Below, one piece after another: positions 9,537 through 18,359 of a stretch of 64,000 nt of DNA. The position numbers were made by a program, and so were the translations under genes. Position 1 is the first letter of the stretch. Every line of letters begins with the position of its first letter. Under the pieces are notes generated by a model that searched no databases, was not told where the DNA came from, and worked only from the letters and a program-made list of their open reading frames with translations. Source of the DNA: Paenibacillus alvei DSM 29 (GTDB taxonomy: Bacteria > Bacillota > Bacilli > Paenibacillales > Paenibacillaceae); contig NZ_AMBZ01000010.1 of NCBI RefSeq assembly GCF_000293805.1, forward strand, positions 62,001-126,000, read 5' to 3'.

Positions 9537-9686
9537 ATGGAAGCGAGAGCAATTGATCCGCGTGAGCATGTGAACGAGGAACCGCGCAACGATTTCTCCG
9601 ATTTGATGTTCGGGTTCGGTGCAATGGCCGGATTTATGACGGTAGTCTTTTTCGGCATGGTTATCGTGAAGTTCATCATCTCCTAG
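9537..9686 (+). CDS. Small single-pass membrane protein, YqzM-like
   Basis: Short gene encoding 49 residues. AGGAGG lies 8 nt before the ATG. The first half is charged (PREHVNEEPRNDF) and the second half is one membrane helix (GFMTVVFFGMVIVKFIIS). Length and layout resemble the YqzM family of Bacillota, function unknown; that family link is my reading from pattern only. The gene is divergent from trxA and followed by hairpins. Confidence 0.65.
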   Translation: MEARAIDPREHVNEEPRNDFSDLMFGFGAMAGFMTVVFFGMVIVKFIIS

Positions 9687-9750
9687 CCCTGATCATGGTG
9701 CGTTCCCCTCAATGGAGCGCACCACAGTGGCATCCCTATTACCATGAATA

Positions 9751-9785
9751 AGCCCGGTTCGCATTGCTTGCGACCGGGCTTTTAT
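9751..9785 (+). terminator. Terminator between the YqzM-like gene and dnaI
   Basis: AGCCCGGT, a loop of about 14 nt, ACCGGGCT, then TTTTATTT. It serves the plus-strand small gene and may also stop dnaI transcripts arriving from the other side. Confidence 0.8.
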
Positions 9786-9878
9786 TTGCAATTATATAGC
9801 ATGAACGGGAGGCATACTGGCTTCTTAGCCGAAGCTGCGATGCTATGCGGCATGAACAGCTTCAAGCTTTCTCTCTAG

Positions 9879-10826
9879 CTAGCTTCCCCGTTTGTTCCGT
9901 CCTTGTACATGTACCACTTTCACAAATGGCTGAATCCGGTGCATAAGCCGTTCGGCCTTATGCACATCCTCTCCTTCACGCGTGAAGCTGAAATGCTTCT
10001 GCAGTGCTTCCAAATCATAATTCGACGTGTAGAATGTTGGCTTACGGTTCATTCGATAATTCAAGATAGAGCCCAGCACATGGTCGCGAACCCAAGGAGT
10101 AATATTTTCTGCCCCGATATCGTCGAATACCAGCAGATCGGTTTCCTTCATCATTTCAATCGTTTCCCGCAGCTTCTGCGGCTCTTGGAACATTGACTTG
10201 AGCTCTTCGACAAACTCCGGCATATAGACGATTACCCCGGTGTAATTGGCCCGAGCGAGTTCGTACAATACGTAGCTCATAAGAAATGTCTTGCCCGTCC
10301 CAAAAGGCCCGACGAGGTACATGCCCTCAGGCATCAATCCTTCTTTCTTTGTCTTCTCAATATATTCAATGATATTTAAAACGGCAGGCGATCGATCAAT
10401 ATCATTCTCTAGTATTTCGGAGGCAGAGTATCCGCGCTTGAGCGCAGTCTCATCTACATAGAAGGAACGTACCCGGTTATAAATCGCCTGTTGGCGCTCA
10501 CTAGCCAGCAGCTTCTTGCAGGGTACCTTCCGATCATATACATAGTTGTTCCCGTTCAGGTTATCGGCGCTCAGCATCGTATAGTGGCCATGGAAGTCAT
10601 TCGGACACTGATCCAAGCCCGGACAGTTGGTACAGTGCCCAATTTCCGTTACATATTGGTATAGCTTATTCATATTGATGCGAAGGTCGCGATCCGACAA
10701 CTCCGGATATTTGGAGCGAAATTGCACGATCAATGGATCGTTGAGCAGCTTTTCTATTTTCTGTTCCGCCTGAGTCCGGCGGGCGTTGACCGGCAATTGC
10801 TTCAAAATATCTCCGATAGATTCCAT
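9879..10826 (-). CDS. dnaI: Primosomal protein DnaI (helicase loader)
   Basis: AAA+ helicase loader that brings the replicative helicase DnaC to the origin and to restarting forks. The N-terminal domain carries the zinc-type cluster CTNCPGLDQC near residues 68-77. The AAA+ domain has Walker A GPFGTGKT near 170 and Walker B LLVFDDIGAE. The protein has 315 residues, the normal size. The start is the ATG at 10826 with AGGAGG 8 nt upstream; the GTG 9 nt earlier lies too close to that site. The dnaB gene precedes it by 30 bp, the usual dnaB-dnaI order. Confidence 0.96.
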   Translation of the reverse strand: MESIGDILKQLPVNARRTQAEQKIEKLLNDPLIVQFRSKYPELSDRDLRINMNKLYQYVTEIGHCTNCPGLDQCPNDFHGHYTMLSADNLNGNNYVYDRKVPCKKLLASERQQAIYNRVRSFYVDETALKRGYSASEILENDIDRSPAVLNIIEYIEKTKKEGLMPEGMYLVGPFGTGKTFLMSYVLYELARANYTGVIVYMPEFVEELKSMFQEPQKLRETIEMMKETDLLVFDDIGAENITPWVRDHVLGSILNYRMNRKPTFYTSNYDLEALQKHFSFTREGEDVHKAERLMHRIQPFVKVVHVQGRNKRGS

Positions 10827-10856
10827 AAGTCGCACCTCCTATCCGCTGTAACTTTA

Positions 10857-12365
10857 TTATACTCGTCCTTCGTCCAATCGTCGCGCCAATTCACGAGCAC
10901 GCTCTAATTCTTCCGGTGTCAGACCTGATCCCGCTTCACTCGGTTTAACGACAGGAATCGATGGCTTGGCTGCTTTATTATTGTACCGGCTGCGCGGCCG
11001 CTGCTGTCTGCCAGCGTCTTGGCGAGAAGCTTGCGTTCGACCAGAACCATTGACCTGCGCCTGTTCACGAGTATACATAACCGCTTGTTCATATGTGCGT
11101 ATCTGCTTTACAAGCATATTGGATACGATCGCTTCAACGAAGTTCCGATTTAGTCTGTGCTCCGATCCGCTTACCAGCATCGTCATCAAATAATGAATGA
11201 GTACATTGATGACCTCATCAGGCATCTTATAATTCAAATCCATCTTGGTAAACATATCAAGGAAGGAGTCCGGGACTGCCCCTGGGAAAAACTTCTCAAG
11301 CAACTGCGTATACGGTGTATTGCGAAGCAGCATGTTATATTGATGAATATCGCATTTGTCGCGGAATTGCGGGGGAACCTCAACATAGAACTCCATTTGC
11401 ACCGCAACTTCCTCTTCATGCTCTTCTTTCACTTGCTCCTTCTGTTCAATTCGATGCTGCACTCGCTCCCGATGCTCGCTTCTCCGCTTATTCTGACGGA
11501 AATGAAGGTGAGCACGGTGCTGCAGTTCTTCCAATGCGACCAAGCCGTCCTGCGTGAAGACGCCGTCTTCATCCAGCAAACGGCACAGCTCTTGCAAAGT
11601 CAGCTCGAATTTGCGGACAACGTAATTAATTGTACTCATACTTTCTTTATTGTAACGAAGCTGCTCTACGAACTTGCGGTTGTAGGACTGCTTAGGGAAC
11701 CGCATAATAATATCTGCATAATTGATTTCAACAGCTTCAGGTTCGGCATCCGCAATCGCGGTACGGCTCGGGGCGACTTCCTGAAGGGCCTGCTCGAGCT
11801 CGAAATCAATGACATGCGTATTCAGGCGGAACAAATCGTAGAATGGTATAGATATGTTCTCCCGATGCATATTGGATGCCATTCCTTCAAAGGGGTCATC
11901 CGTAGTAAACTGCTGCCGTAAGGACAGCACCGCGTATTTTCCAACCTTATCCCGCAAAAGAAGAGTTAAATGCTGTGTTTCGAAAAATTCCTTTGGGGAC
12001 AAGGGCTGCTGCAGCTCATATTCATACATACAATCATCCATATCAGGCAGCATCACTCTTGACGTATTCAACAGTCCGACCGCTTCCAGCTTGGAAGCCT
12101 GTTCAATGAAATAGGTGCGTCCCTTCTCACTTGGCTCCAATCCAAGGAGCAGGAACAATCGGCGCTGCGCATCTACAGCTGAATAGCCTGTCTTATCTGA
12201 TGCCACATGCTGGCAGAGAAGCTGATACATGCCGATCGCAAATGCCCCCACCATTGGTTGATACACATGGGACAACATCTTTAGATCCAGTTCGCTCAAG
12301 CTAAACTCTCGATAAGCCACATATCGATGATGTTCTGTAAAATGGTGCATATTCGACATCCGCAT
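10857..12365 (-). CDS. dnaB: Replication initiation and membrane attachment protein DnaB
   Basis: Bacillota-type DnaB (not the helicase), a membrane-associated primosome protein acting with DnaD and DnaI to load helicase. The two DnaB/DnaD-like winged-helix and DDBH2 regions are recognisable: FSLSELDLKMLSHVYQPMVG near the N-terminus and MPDEVINVLIHYLM followed by NRNFVEAIVSNM near residues 380-415. A basic Gln/Arg-rich linker precedes the C-terminal tail. At 502 residues it is slightly longer than the 470 of Bacillus. I chose the ATG at 12365, with AAGGAG upstream. The frame remains open for 31 more codons, but that stretch looks like leader sequence. Operon with dnaI. Confidence 0.93.
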   Translation of the reverse strand: MRMSNMHHFTEHHRYVAYREFSLSELDLKMLSHVYQPMVGAFAIGMYQLLCQHVASDKTGYSAVDAQRRLFLLLGLEPSEKGRTYFIEQASKLEAVGLLNTSRVMLPDMDDCMYEYELQQPLSPKEFFETQHLTLLLRDKVGKYAVLSLRQQFTTDDPFEGMASNMHRENISIPFYDLFRLNTHVIDFELEQALQEVAPSRTAIADAEPEAVEINYADIIMRFPKQSYNRKFVEQLRYNKESMSTINYVVRKFELTLQELCRLLDEDGVFTQDGLVALEELQHRAHLHFRQNKRRSEHRERVQHRIEQKEQVKEEHEEEVAVQMEFYVEVPPQFRDKCDIHQYNMLLRNTPYTQLLEKFFPGAVPDSFLDMFTKMDLNYKMPDEVINVLIHYLMTMLVSGSEHRLNRNFVEAIVSNMLVKQIRTYEQAVMYTREQAQVNGSGRTQASRQDAGRQQRPRSRYNNKAAKPSIPVVKPSEAGSGLTPEELERARELARRLDEGRV

Positions 12366-12672
12366 CGTCGTACCTGTTTCTCCTTCCGCTCTACTCAGTC
12401 CACCTATTGTAACATATATAGAGTCTGCCCGTCCGACAAAATCGTGGTAAAAAGACATGCAATTCCGATCAAAAAAGCATAAAAAGCGCAGAGATCATGC
12501 CAGATGCTCTTCTGCGCAGAAAAGGAAAGATGCTAGTTATATCTTCTATTGTATACCTAGGCAGAATACTAATAATCGTTAAGATCGCACGCTCTCAATC
12601 ACGTTGTTTTTCATAAATACAATTTTCGCCCCATCTTTCTCAAAGCAGAAAAATCCTTATTTCCCAACAATC

Positions 12673-13128
12673 CTAGAGCCCCTCGTTAACATTTCTTGTC
12701 GGAATCGCTGGCACTGCTTCTTGTTCATGGTGCCGCTTCAGGAATTCGACGATAGCTCGATAGACGCGCATCTCATTCTCTTTTTTAGAGAATCCATGTC
12801 CTTCATCATCCAGCACGATATATTCCACATCCCGTCCAAGCTGTCTAAGCTTCTCTACCACCTGATCTGACTCTTCCTGTACAACACGGGGATCATTCGC
12901 CCCTTGGATGACCAGCATCAGATTCGTCATGCTATCCAAGTACGTAATCGGGGAATCAGTAATGAAGCGCTCCTTATCCTGCTCTGGGTCACCAACCCAC
13001 TGCTTCATGATTGGCTTCCAATGATCAGGTACAGAATGATAGAACGTCAATAAATTGCTAACGCCGAAAATAATCTACTGCCGCACGGAAGTAATCTGCA
13101 TGCCGTCCAGCATATCGTTTCATTGATC
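12673..13128 (-). pseudogene. 5'-truncated, frameshifted S9 family peptidase (prolyl oligopeptidase type)
   Basis: Only about 150 residues of the C-terminal alpha/beta-hydrolase domain survive, from AGRHADYFRAAVDYF through PDHWKPIMKQWVGD and VIQGANDPRVV (Asp region) to DDEGHGFSKKEN (catalytic His). The nucleophile GGSYGG region and the whole propeller are missing. A one-base insertion at the A4 run 13067-13070 separates AAVDYF from GVSNLLTF. Intact relatives run to about 600 residues, so this is a decaying remnant between dnaB and the ABC-F gene. No promoter or ribosome site is evident. Confidence 0.8.
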
Positions 13129-13217
13129 CGGGTAAAGTCCCTAGAACCTACAAGCCGCAGCACCTTCTTGCAGGCACTGCGGCAGTTGTATCCGCTTGCG
13201 TATCACTTGCTCATTGC

Positions 13218-14957
13218 TCATAGTTGCTTGCGCCGCTTAAGCAGTTCCGCATATTGCCGCTCCAGTTCCTCGATATTGTCTCCCTTGCGCGGAGCAGACA
13301 AACGCCCCATCAAATCCGCCCATTCCAGATCCAGCTTCAATCGCTCCTCAGCCGACATCGATGAGGACGACTGTTCAATTTTCTGCACTTCCTGTGCTGG
13401 TACAAAATCTGAAGTAACGCCTCTCTCAACAGGTCGAGGTCGCTGACGCTCGCGAAATGCTTCAATTGTCATCCATTCCAGTTCGCCGTCTCGGAACACA
13501 ATGGTATGTGTAGCCGTTCGATCCAGCAGCATGCGATCATGCGTCGCGAACAGGATCGTACCTGGATACTCCAGCAGCACACGCTCCAGTTCCTCGCGCG
13601 TGTCGATATCCAAGTAATTCGTCGGCTCATCGAGGAGCAGCATATTCGCTTCGCTCATGAACAGCTTGGCGAGCTGAGTCTTCACCTTCTCGCCCCCACT
13701 CAACTGCCATACCGGCTTCAATGCCTCATCCCGTCGCAGCCTAAGCCGCGCCAATACCGTCCGCACCATCGTCTGATCATAGGCGCTCGACTTCAATACA
13801 TTGTCCAGTACACTGGCCTGTAGATCCAAGGCATACAGCTTCTGATCGAAATACGCCATTCGAGCGCTTGGGGAGAAGCGAATCCGTCCTCCCTCCACCG
13901 TCACATCACGCTCTTTTGCAGTTCTCAGCTCATATACCTCCACCAATCGGCGGAGTAAGGTTGTCTTCCCTGCTCCATTCGAACCGACTAAGGCGACACG
14001 CATATTCGGCCGAATGCTGAAGGAACTGCTGCCCACCAATTCACGGTCGCCTGCACGCAGTGCAAGCCCTTGAACCTCCACAGCCTGCTTACTGCGAATC
14101 GGAGCATGGCATTCCGCATTGAATAATACCTGCACCTGCTCAAATGGCTTCTCCACAATCTCCAACTGATCAAGACGCTTCTCTATCGCCTTAACCGTCT
14201 TCTCTACCTTTGCCTTCTTGCGATTGAAGTGTGGACGCGCAAGCCTCATTTCCTTACTGGTCAATCCCTTCTTAGGCCTGCTGACCTTACTTGCATGCTC
14301 CTTCTTCTCTACAATCGCTTCCTGCAAGCGGCCTCTTTCTGCGACATAATTGTCATACGAGCGTTGATGTTCCAGCCGCAGCCGTTCCTTTTCCCTGCGA
14401 TAGTCCTCATACCCGCCGGTAAAGACATGAATCTGTTCGTTCTCCACTTCCCAGATTCTCGTTGCTACATGATTGAGCAGCGTTCGGTCATGTGAAATGA
14501 ACAATAGCGCGCCCGTTCTGGAGTATTCGATCATCCGATCTTCCAGCCACTCCATTCCTTCCACATCCAAATGGCTTGTCGGTTCATCGAGCATCAGCAG
14601 TCCTGCCCCTGCGTTCATGGCCTCATTCAATCGGCGTTTCGTGCGCTCCCCGCCGCTTAATATCACTTCCTCTGCTTCTTCCTCCCGCACATCATCCAAC
14701 TGCGGTACGAAAGACGTTACCACATTACATACTACGGTTCCTTCATCCGGCTCTACCATGCCAGCCAATATGCGCTGCAATGTCGTCTTCCCGACTCCGT
14801 TGACGCCAATAAGTCCGATACGATCCCCTGCATAAATGCGAAGAGAACTGTCTGTGCGGAATAAGCGGCGATCAGCTACATAGGCTGCCAATTGATGGGC
14901 CTCTAACACGATTTGGCCCGATTTATTCTTTGATTGTGCTGTATATTTATTAGTCAT
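13218..14957 (-). CDS. ABC-F family ATPase, probable ribosome-protection antibiotic resistance factor
   Basis: Soluble protein of 579 residues with two ABC cassettes and no membrane domain. Walker A motifs are GVNGVGKTT and GSNGAGKTT; signatures are LSGGERTK and LSGGEKVK; Walker B motifs are LLMLDEPTSHLD and MLLLDEPTNYLD. The first cassette is short between Walker A and signature, and a long basic linker and a C-terminal coiled-coil extension follow. These are traits of the Vga/Msr/VmlR resistance branch that rescues ribosomes from peptidyl-transferase antibiotics (family knowledge; drug range not predictable here). The start is the ATG at 14957, directly behind a terminator whose 3' arm supplies the Shine-Dalgarno. 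The leader suggests induction by attenuation. Confidence 0.88.
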   Translation of the reverse strand: MTNKYTAQSKNKSGQIVLEAHQLAAYVADRRLFRTDSSLRIYAGDRIGLIGVNGVGKTTLQRILAGMVEPDEGTVVCNVVTSFVPQLDDVREEEAEEVILSGGERTKRRLNEAMNAGAGLLMLDEPTSHLDVEGMEWLEDRMIEYSRTGALLFISHDRTLLNHVATRIWEVENEQIHVFTGGYEDYRREKERLRLEHQRSYDNYVAERGRLQEAIVEKKEHASKVSRPKKGLTSKEMRLARPHFNRKKAKVEKTVKAIEKRLDQLEIVEKPFEQVQVLFNAECHAPIRSKQAVEVQGLALRAGDRELVGSSSFSIRPNMRVALVGSNGAGKTTLLRRLVEVYELRTAKERDVTVEGGRIRFSPSARMAYFDQKLYALDLQASVLDNVLKSSAYDQTMVRTVLARLRLRRDEALKPVWQLSGGEKVKTQLAKLFMSEANMLLLDEPTNYLDIDTREELERVLLEYPGTILFATHDRMLLDRTATHTIVFRDGELEWMTIEAFRERQRPRPVERGVTSDFVPAQEVQKIEQSSSSMSAEERLKLDLEWADLMGRLSAPRKGDNIEELERQYAELLKRRKQL

Positions 14958-14990
14958 AAAAAAACCTCCCTGGTAACCCAGAGAGGATAG
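14958..14990 (-). promoter_or_regulatory. Leader terminator/attenuator overlapping the ABC-F ribosome site
   Basis: On the minus strand CCTCTCTGG, loop GTTA, CCAGGGAGG (9 pairs, one G-U), then TTTTTTT and immediately the ATG. The 3' arm doubles as the Shine-Dalgarno. The 5' arm with its flank, CTATCCTCTCTG (14979-14990), is exactly complementary to CAGAGAGGATAG at 15251-15262, which could act as antiterminator. Confidence 0.75.
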
Positions 14991-15017
14991 TGTGCATGCG
15001 GCTGCAAGCTTGCACAT

Positions 15018-15437
15018 CGCTTATATCATGGAATTGAACACGTATGTTACGCACGTGTCTATTAAACGTATGCCACAGCAATCCGTTCTAAGCAACGATT
15101 CGTCTCTCCCCAATTCTCCTCATCCAATGTTGAAACTGAGGCAGTGGGGACAAGTGCAATACCGTTGCGTTATTCCATTACAAAATAAGTGATGAATCAT
15201 GCAAGCTATCAAATATAACGGCCGATATCAATCTGCGAAAATGGGCAGACCTATCCTCTCTGAACGTACATTTTGAAATATAAAGCTGTCAAAATGACTT
15301 CTATCAGATCAGATTAGTTCAACATCGCAGTAGATACCTTGCCCTTTCATTCGAATAAAATCTATGCATCGAAAAGTCCCGATGCGTTCTGTATCATTGT
15401 ATGCCAATTAGCTCAAATTTATCAAGTACAATTTTCA
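15018..15437 (-). other. Gene-free stretch containing the ABC-F leader
   Basis: No protein-length gene. The minus strand carries the upstream antiterminator copy (15251-15262) and several tiny frames of 6-26 codons within the leader, such as MYVQRG (start near 15271) and MRRIGERRIVA (start near 15123). Either could be a leader peptide, but none has a convincing ribosome site. TTGACA at 15287-15292 may be a -35 box. A weak hairpin downstream of yuiB lies near 15364-15388. Confidence 0.5.
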
Positions 15438-15733
15438 TTAAAACATCTGATATCCACTCTTGCGTAAAAAATGAATTGTCTTTCCGCTAATAAATGCCCC
15501 TGCAAGTCCAGCTATCGCCGTTAAATATCCCTGCAAGCCGATGCCCGTCAAATTGTCCATAACCGATGCATCCTGCTTCCACAGCATGATAACCATTGCC
15601 GGCAGCAAAACGACTAAATATACGCCGATTGGGAACCACGTTGTCTTCATCAGCATGTTCAGAATAAAGCCAATGCCGAACATCATCACAAAAAAAGCAC
15701 CATTAAAATGATGACCATTATCCAGCCTAACAT
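15438..15733 (-). CDS. yuiB: YuiB-like small membrane protein (frameshifted)
   Basis: Membrane protein of about 98 residues whose core MMFGIGFILNMLMKTTWFP matches the YuiB pattern of Bacillus, where yuiB also sits near yumB and yumC. The ATG at 15733 with AGGAGG upstream gives MLGWIMVIILMVLF, then stops. Adding one T to the T7 run (plus strand A7 at 15690-15696) joins it to the remaining frame. Without that base only a TTG frame with a meaningless N-terminus remains. A one-base indel, possibly a sequencing error, is the simplest explanation. Function unknown. Confidence 0.7.
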
Positions 15734-15980
15734 GTTGCAAACCGCCTCCTGCTTTTCTTCATCCAATCTATAATTATCCAATAAAATATCCATATTTCGC
15801 TAATTACTGATCAGTCTTAGTGTACTTGCACCTGGGCTAAAAATCAACGAACATTCAGTGACATTTATCACCTCTTAGTTGAATGCGATGCAAATTATAG
15901 CTACAATGGCTTTAGAATGGCGATTTTCACAATAGTGGTTGTGGTACACAATCTTTTACGATAACGGAGGATAACGCGAT

Positions 15981-16733
15981 ATGAATGAAGCAGCTTTAAC
16001 GCTCGACGGTTGGTATGCACTCCATGATTTCCGCACGATCAACTGGGCTCAATGGAAAAAGGCGGACGATGAAGAGCGTGCGCATGCGCTTGAGGAATTG
16101 CAAACGTTATGGTCGGAATGGTCCGAAACGGAAGCAGACAAGAAGGGCAGCACTGTCGTATACAGCATCGTAGGCCAAAAAGCCGACTTTGTCATTTTCC
16201 ACCTTCGTGAAACACTCGAAGAGCTTAATGCGCTTGAAAATGCGCTGAATAAAACGTCTTTCGCTCAATTTACGACACCAACGTATTCCTATGTCAGCAT
16301 CGTAGAACTGAGCAATTATATGACGAAGCCAGGATCAACCGAGGATCCGATGGAGAATCCGGAAATTATTGCGCGTCTTAAGCCAACCTTGCCGCAGAGC
16401 AAGCACATCTGCTTCTATCCAATGAATAAGAAGCGCGACTTGTCCGATAACTGGTACATGCTGTCCATGGAAGAGCGCCGCAATATGATGCGCAGCCATG
16501 GCATGATTGGTCGAGGCTATGCGGGTAAAGTGAAGCAAATCATTACAGGCTCCGTAGGTTTGGACGATTGGGAATGGGGCGTTACGCTATTCAGCGATGA
16601 CCCGCTTCAATTCAAAAAGCTGATTTATGAAATGCGCTTCGATGAAGTCAGCGCGCGCTTCGGCGAATTCGGCTCCTTCTATGTAGGGAACCACCTCACT
16701 ATGGATAAGCTGAATGACATGATGAAGCTGTAG
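15981..16733 (+). CDS. hemQ: Coproheme decarboxylase HemQ
   Basis: Chlorite-dismutase-fold enzyme of 250 residues. It performs the last step of the coproporphyrin-dependent heme pathway, oxidative decarboxylation of coproheme III to heme b. The proximal heme His lies in [14 protein letters not shown] near residue 173, and the reactive Tyr is in [10 protein letters not shown] near 145. It lacks the distal Arg environment of true chlorite dismutases, as HemQ does. ATG start with GGAGG 9-10 nt upstream. Single gene with its own terminator downstream. Confidence 0.95.
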   Translation: MNEAALTLDGWYALHDFRTINWAQWKKADDEERAHALEELQTLWSEWSETEADKKGSTVVYSIVGQKADFVIFHLRETLEELNALENALNKTSFAQFTTPTYSYVSIVELSNYMTKPGSTEDPMENPEIIARLKPTLPQSKHICFYPMNKKRDLSDNWYMLSMEERRNMMRSHGMIGRGYAGKVKQIITGSVGLDDWEWGVTLFSDDPLQFKKLIYEMRFDEVSARFGEFGSFYVGNHLTMDKLNDMMKL

Positions 16734-16770
16734 CTTCATGCATTCACGGCTACCATCATACTCAAGAGCG

Positions 16771-16808
16771 ACAAACCGGGAAGCCTATGCGGGCAACCCG
16801 GTTTTTTT
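16771..16808 (+). terminator. hemQ terminator
   Basis: AAACCGGG, loop of about 16 nt, CCCGGTTTTTTT. It lies 40 bp after the hemQ stop. Confidence 0.88.
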
Positions 16809-17163
16809 GCTTTCCTCTTTATCAAAATCATGTACATTCAATTCCATCAGCCCCTATGCATACATGCCCTAACCTTCGGCAATGGTTAGCTCGGGAAAGT
16901 GAGCAAGGAGGCAGGGATCAAGGCGGATCCCTCCACCAAATCTCCTTACGGTTCGACCACAAGCGGCCCGCGTTACGCGCCAATCAGCTTCTTCTTGCAC
17001 AACGGCTGATTCAGTTTTCAATTGATTGCATACCGCTGTCTCTGCTGTTAAAGCAAAAAAAGCCATCCTCGCACATTCGTGCAAAGACGGCCTCCCAAAT
17101 TTATAACAATCGTATTCGTACAAAGCCATCAACAGAATGACTTGTACAACATAATGCTTCGGC
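16809..17163. other. Gene-free interval between hemQ and the NDH-2 gene
   Basis: About 350 bp without a credible gene. The open frames here run through the NDH-2 terminator and show no family resemblance. The only clear element is that terminator. Confidence 0.5.
17052..17091 (-). terminator. Terminator of the NDH-2 gene
   Basis: Minus strand GCCGTCTTTGCAC, loop GAAT, GTGCGAGGATGGC (13 pairs counting G-U), then TTTTTTT. Confidence 0.85.
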
Positions 17164-18359
17164 TTAGAAAAACTTCCCTTTACGAAGAGCAAGGGAAACT
17201 CCGCCAATGATGAACAACCAGCGGATATCGATTACTTTTTTCAATTGAGCAGCCCAGAAGCCTTTCAGCTTCTTCTTGCCCACTACGCCAATCGCTTCGC
17301 CTTTACCCAAGGAAGCAACAGTCCCTTTGTTGTGGAACTCGAACTTCTTCAGCGGCTGGTTGCGGATCGAAGCAACGATGTTGCTTGCACATACCGGACC
17401 TTGCTGCATCGCCATTTGCGCTGTAGGCGGATATGGACGATCAATTGCCGGGTTAATCATGAGCGAGTTGTCTCCAATAATAAAGATGTTATCATGGCCT
17501 GGCGCTCTCAAGAATTCGTCAACCTTCACGCGGCCGCGCATTGCCTCGAAGCCTGCTTGCTCAATTAAGCGGTTACCGCGAATACCACCTGTCCATACAA
17601 CAGTAGAAGATTTAATTTCTTCGCCTGTTGCAAGTACTACACCTTCAGGTGTGCATTCTTTAATCGCTGTTGCCAGCTTGAACGTAACGCCTTTTTCTTC
17701 AATACATCCATTGCATACTCAACAAGCTCAGGATCGAAGCCTGGAAGTGCTGTTGGTGCTGCTTCGACGTTATAAATATTGACCAATTTTGGATCAACAT
17801 CGAACTGTTTGCACAGCATCGGAATGCGATCGGACAATTCACCGATAAACTCAATACCTGTGAAGCCTGCACCACCTACAACAAAGTTCAGACGCTCAGG
17901 ATGAGTCTCATCTTGCTTATATAGAGCAAATTGATGTTCGATATGCTCACGGATAACGCGAACAGAATTAATGCTGCGAATGCTATACGCATACTCAGCA
18001 AGACCCGGAATACCAAATGTTTCTGGCTCTCCACCGACACCAATAACCAAATAATCATAAGACAAAGTTCCGTCTTCAAGAATGACTTTCTTATCTTGAA
18101 TACGAATTTCCTTCACCGTAGACTTCACAAAATCAATTTTGAATTCATCGATCAGCTTCGAGATGGACACCCGAGCATTCTCGTAGGAATCCGTACCAGC
18201 AGCTGGCATATGCAAATGAGTTGTAAAGTAATGATAGTCATGTTTGCTAACTAACGTTACGTCTGCCTCATTATAGTTTAGTTCTTTTTGAAGACGTTGC
18301 GCTGCCATAATGCCACCGTAACCCGCGCCTAGGATTACGATTTTAGGAATGTTACTCAT
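17164..18359 (-). CDS. yumB: Type II NADH dehydrogenase (YumB/Ndh-like), frameshifted
   Basis: Membrane-associated FAD enzyme that passes electrons from NADH to menaquinone without pumping protons. The N-terminal FAD site is VILGAGYGGIMAAQRLQ, the NADH site is NFVVGGAGFTGIEFIGEL near residue 160, and the C-terminal FAD contact is FIIGDNSLMINP followed by PPTAQMAMQQG. A short basic C-terminal amphipathic segment follows. After AMDVL the frame is lost at about 17700: one missing base (expected GAA GAA AAA GGC) gives the joined 398-residue protein, the normal length. Probably a sequence error, as the rest is intact. Start ATG with AAGGAG upstream. Divergent from the ferredoxin-NADP reductase gene. 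Confidence 0.88.

Noticed and set aside
9404-9679. 91-codon minus-strand frame opposite the YqzM-like gene
   Set aside because: The plus strand has AGGAGG, a membrane helix and a following terminator; the minus frame has none of these.
13150-13190. Hairpin with CCGCAG/CTGCGG after the ABC-F gene as a terminator
   Set aside because: The stem is fair but there is no T tract on either strand, so I did not list it as a terminator.
15268-15287. TTGACA as -35 with TACGTT as -10 for the ABC-F leader
   Set aside because: The -10 is weak and the implied start would fall inside the antiterminator copy, so I report the -35 only as a possibility and leave the promoter open.
16869-17207. 112-codon minus-strand frame downstream of the NDH-2 gene
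   Set aside because: It overlaps the end of NDH-2 and runs straight through its 13-bp terminator stem; no ribosome site or family resemblance.
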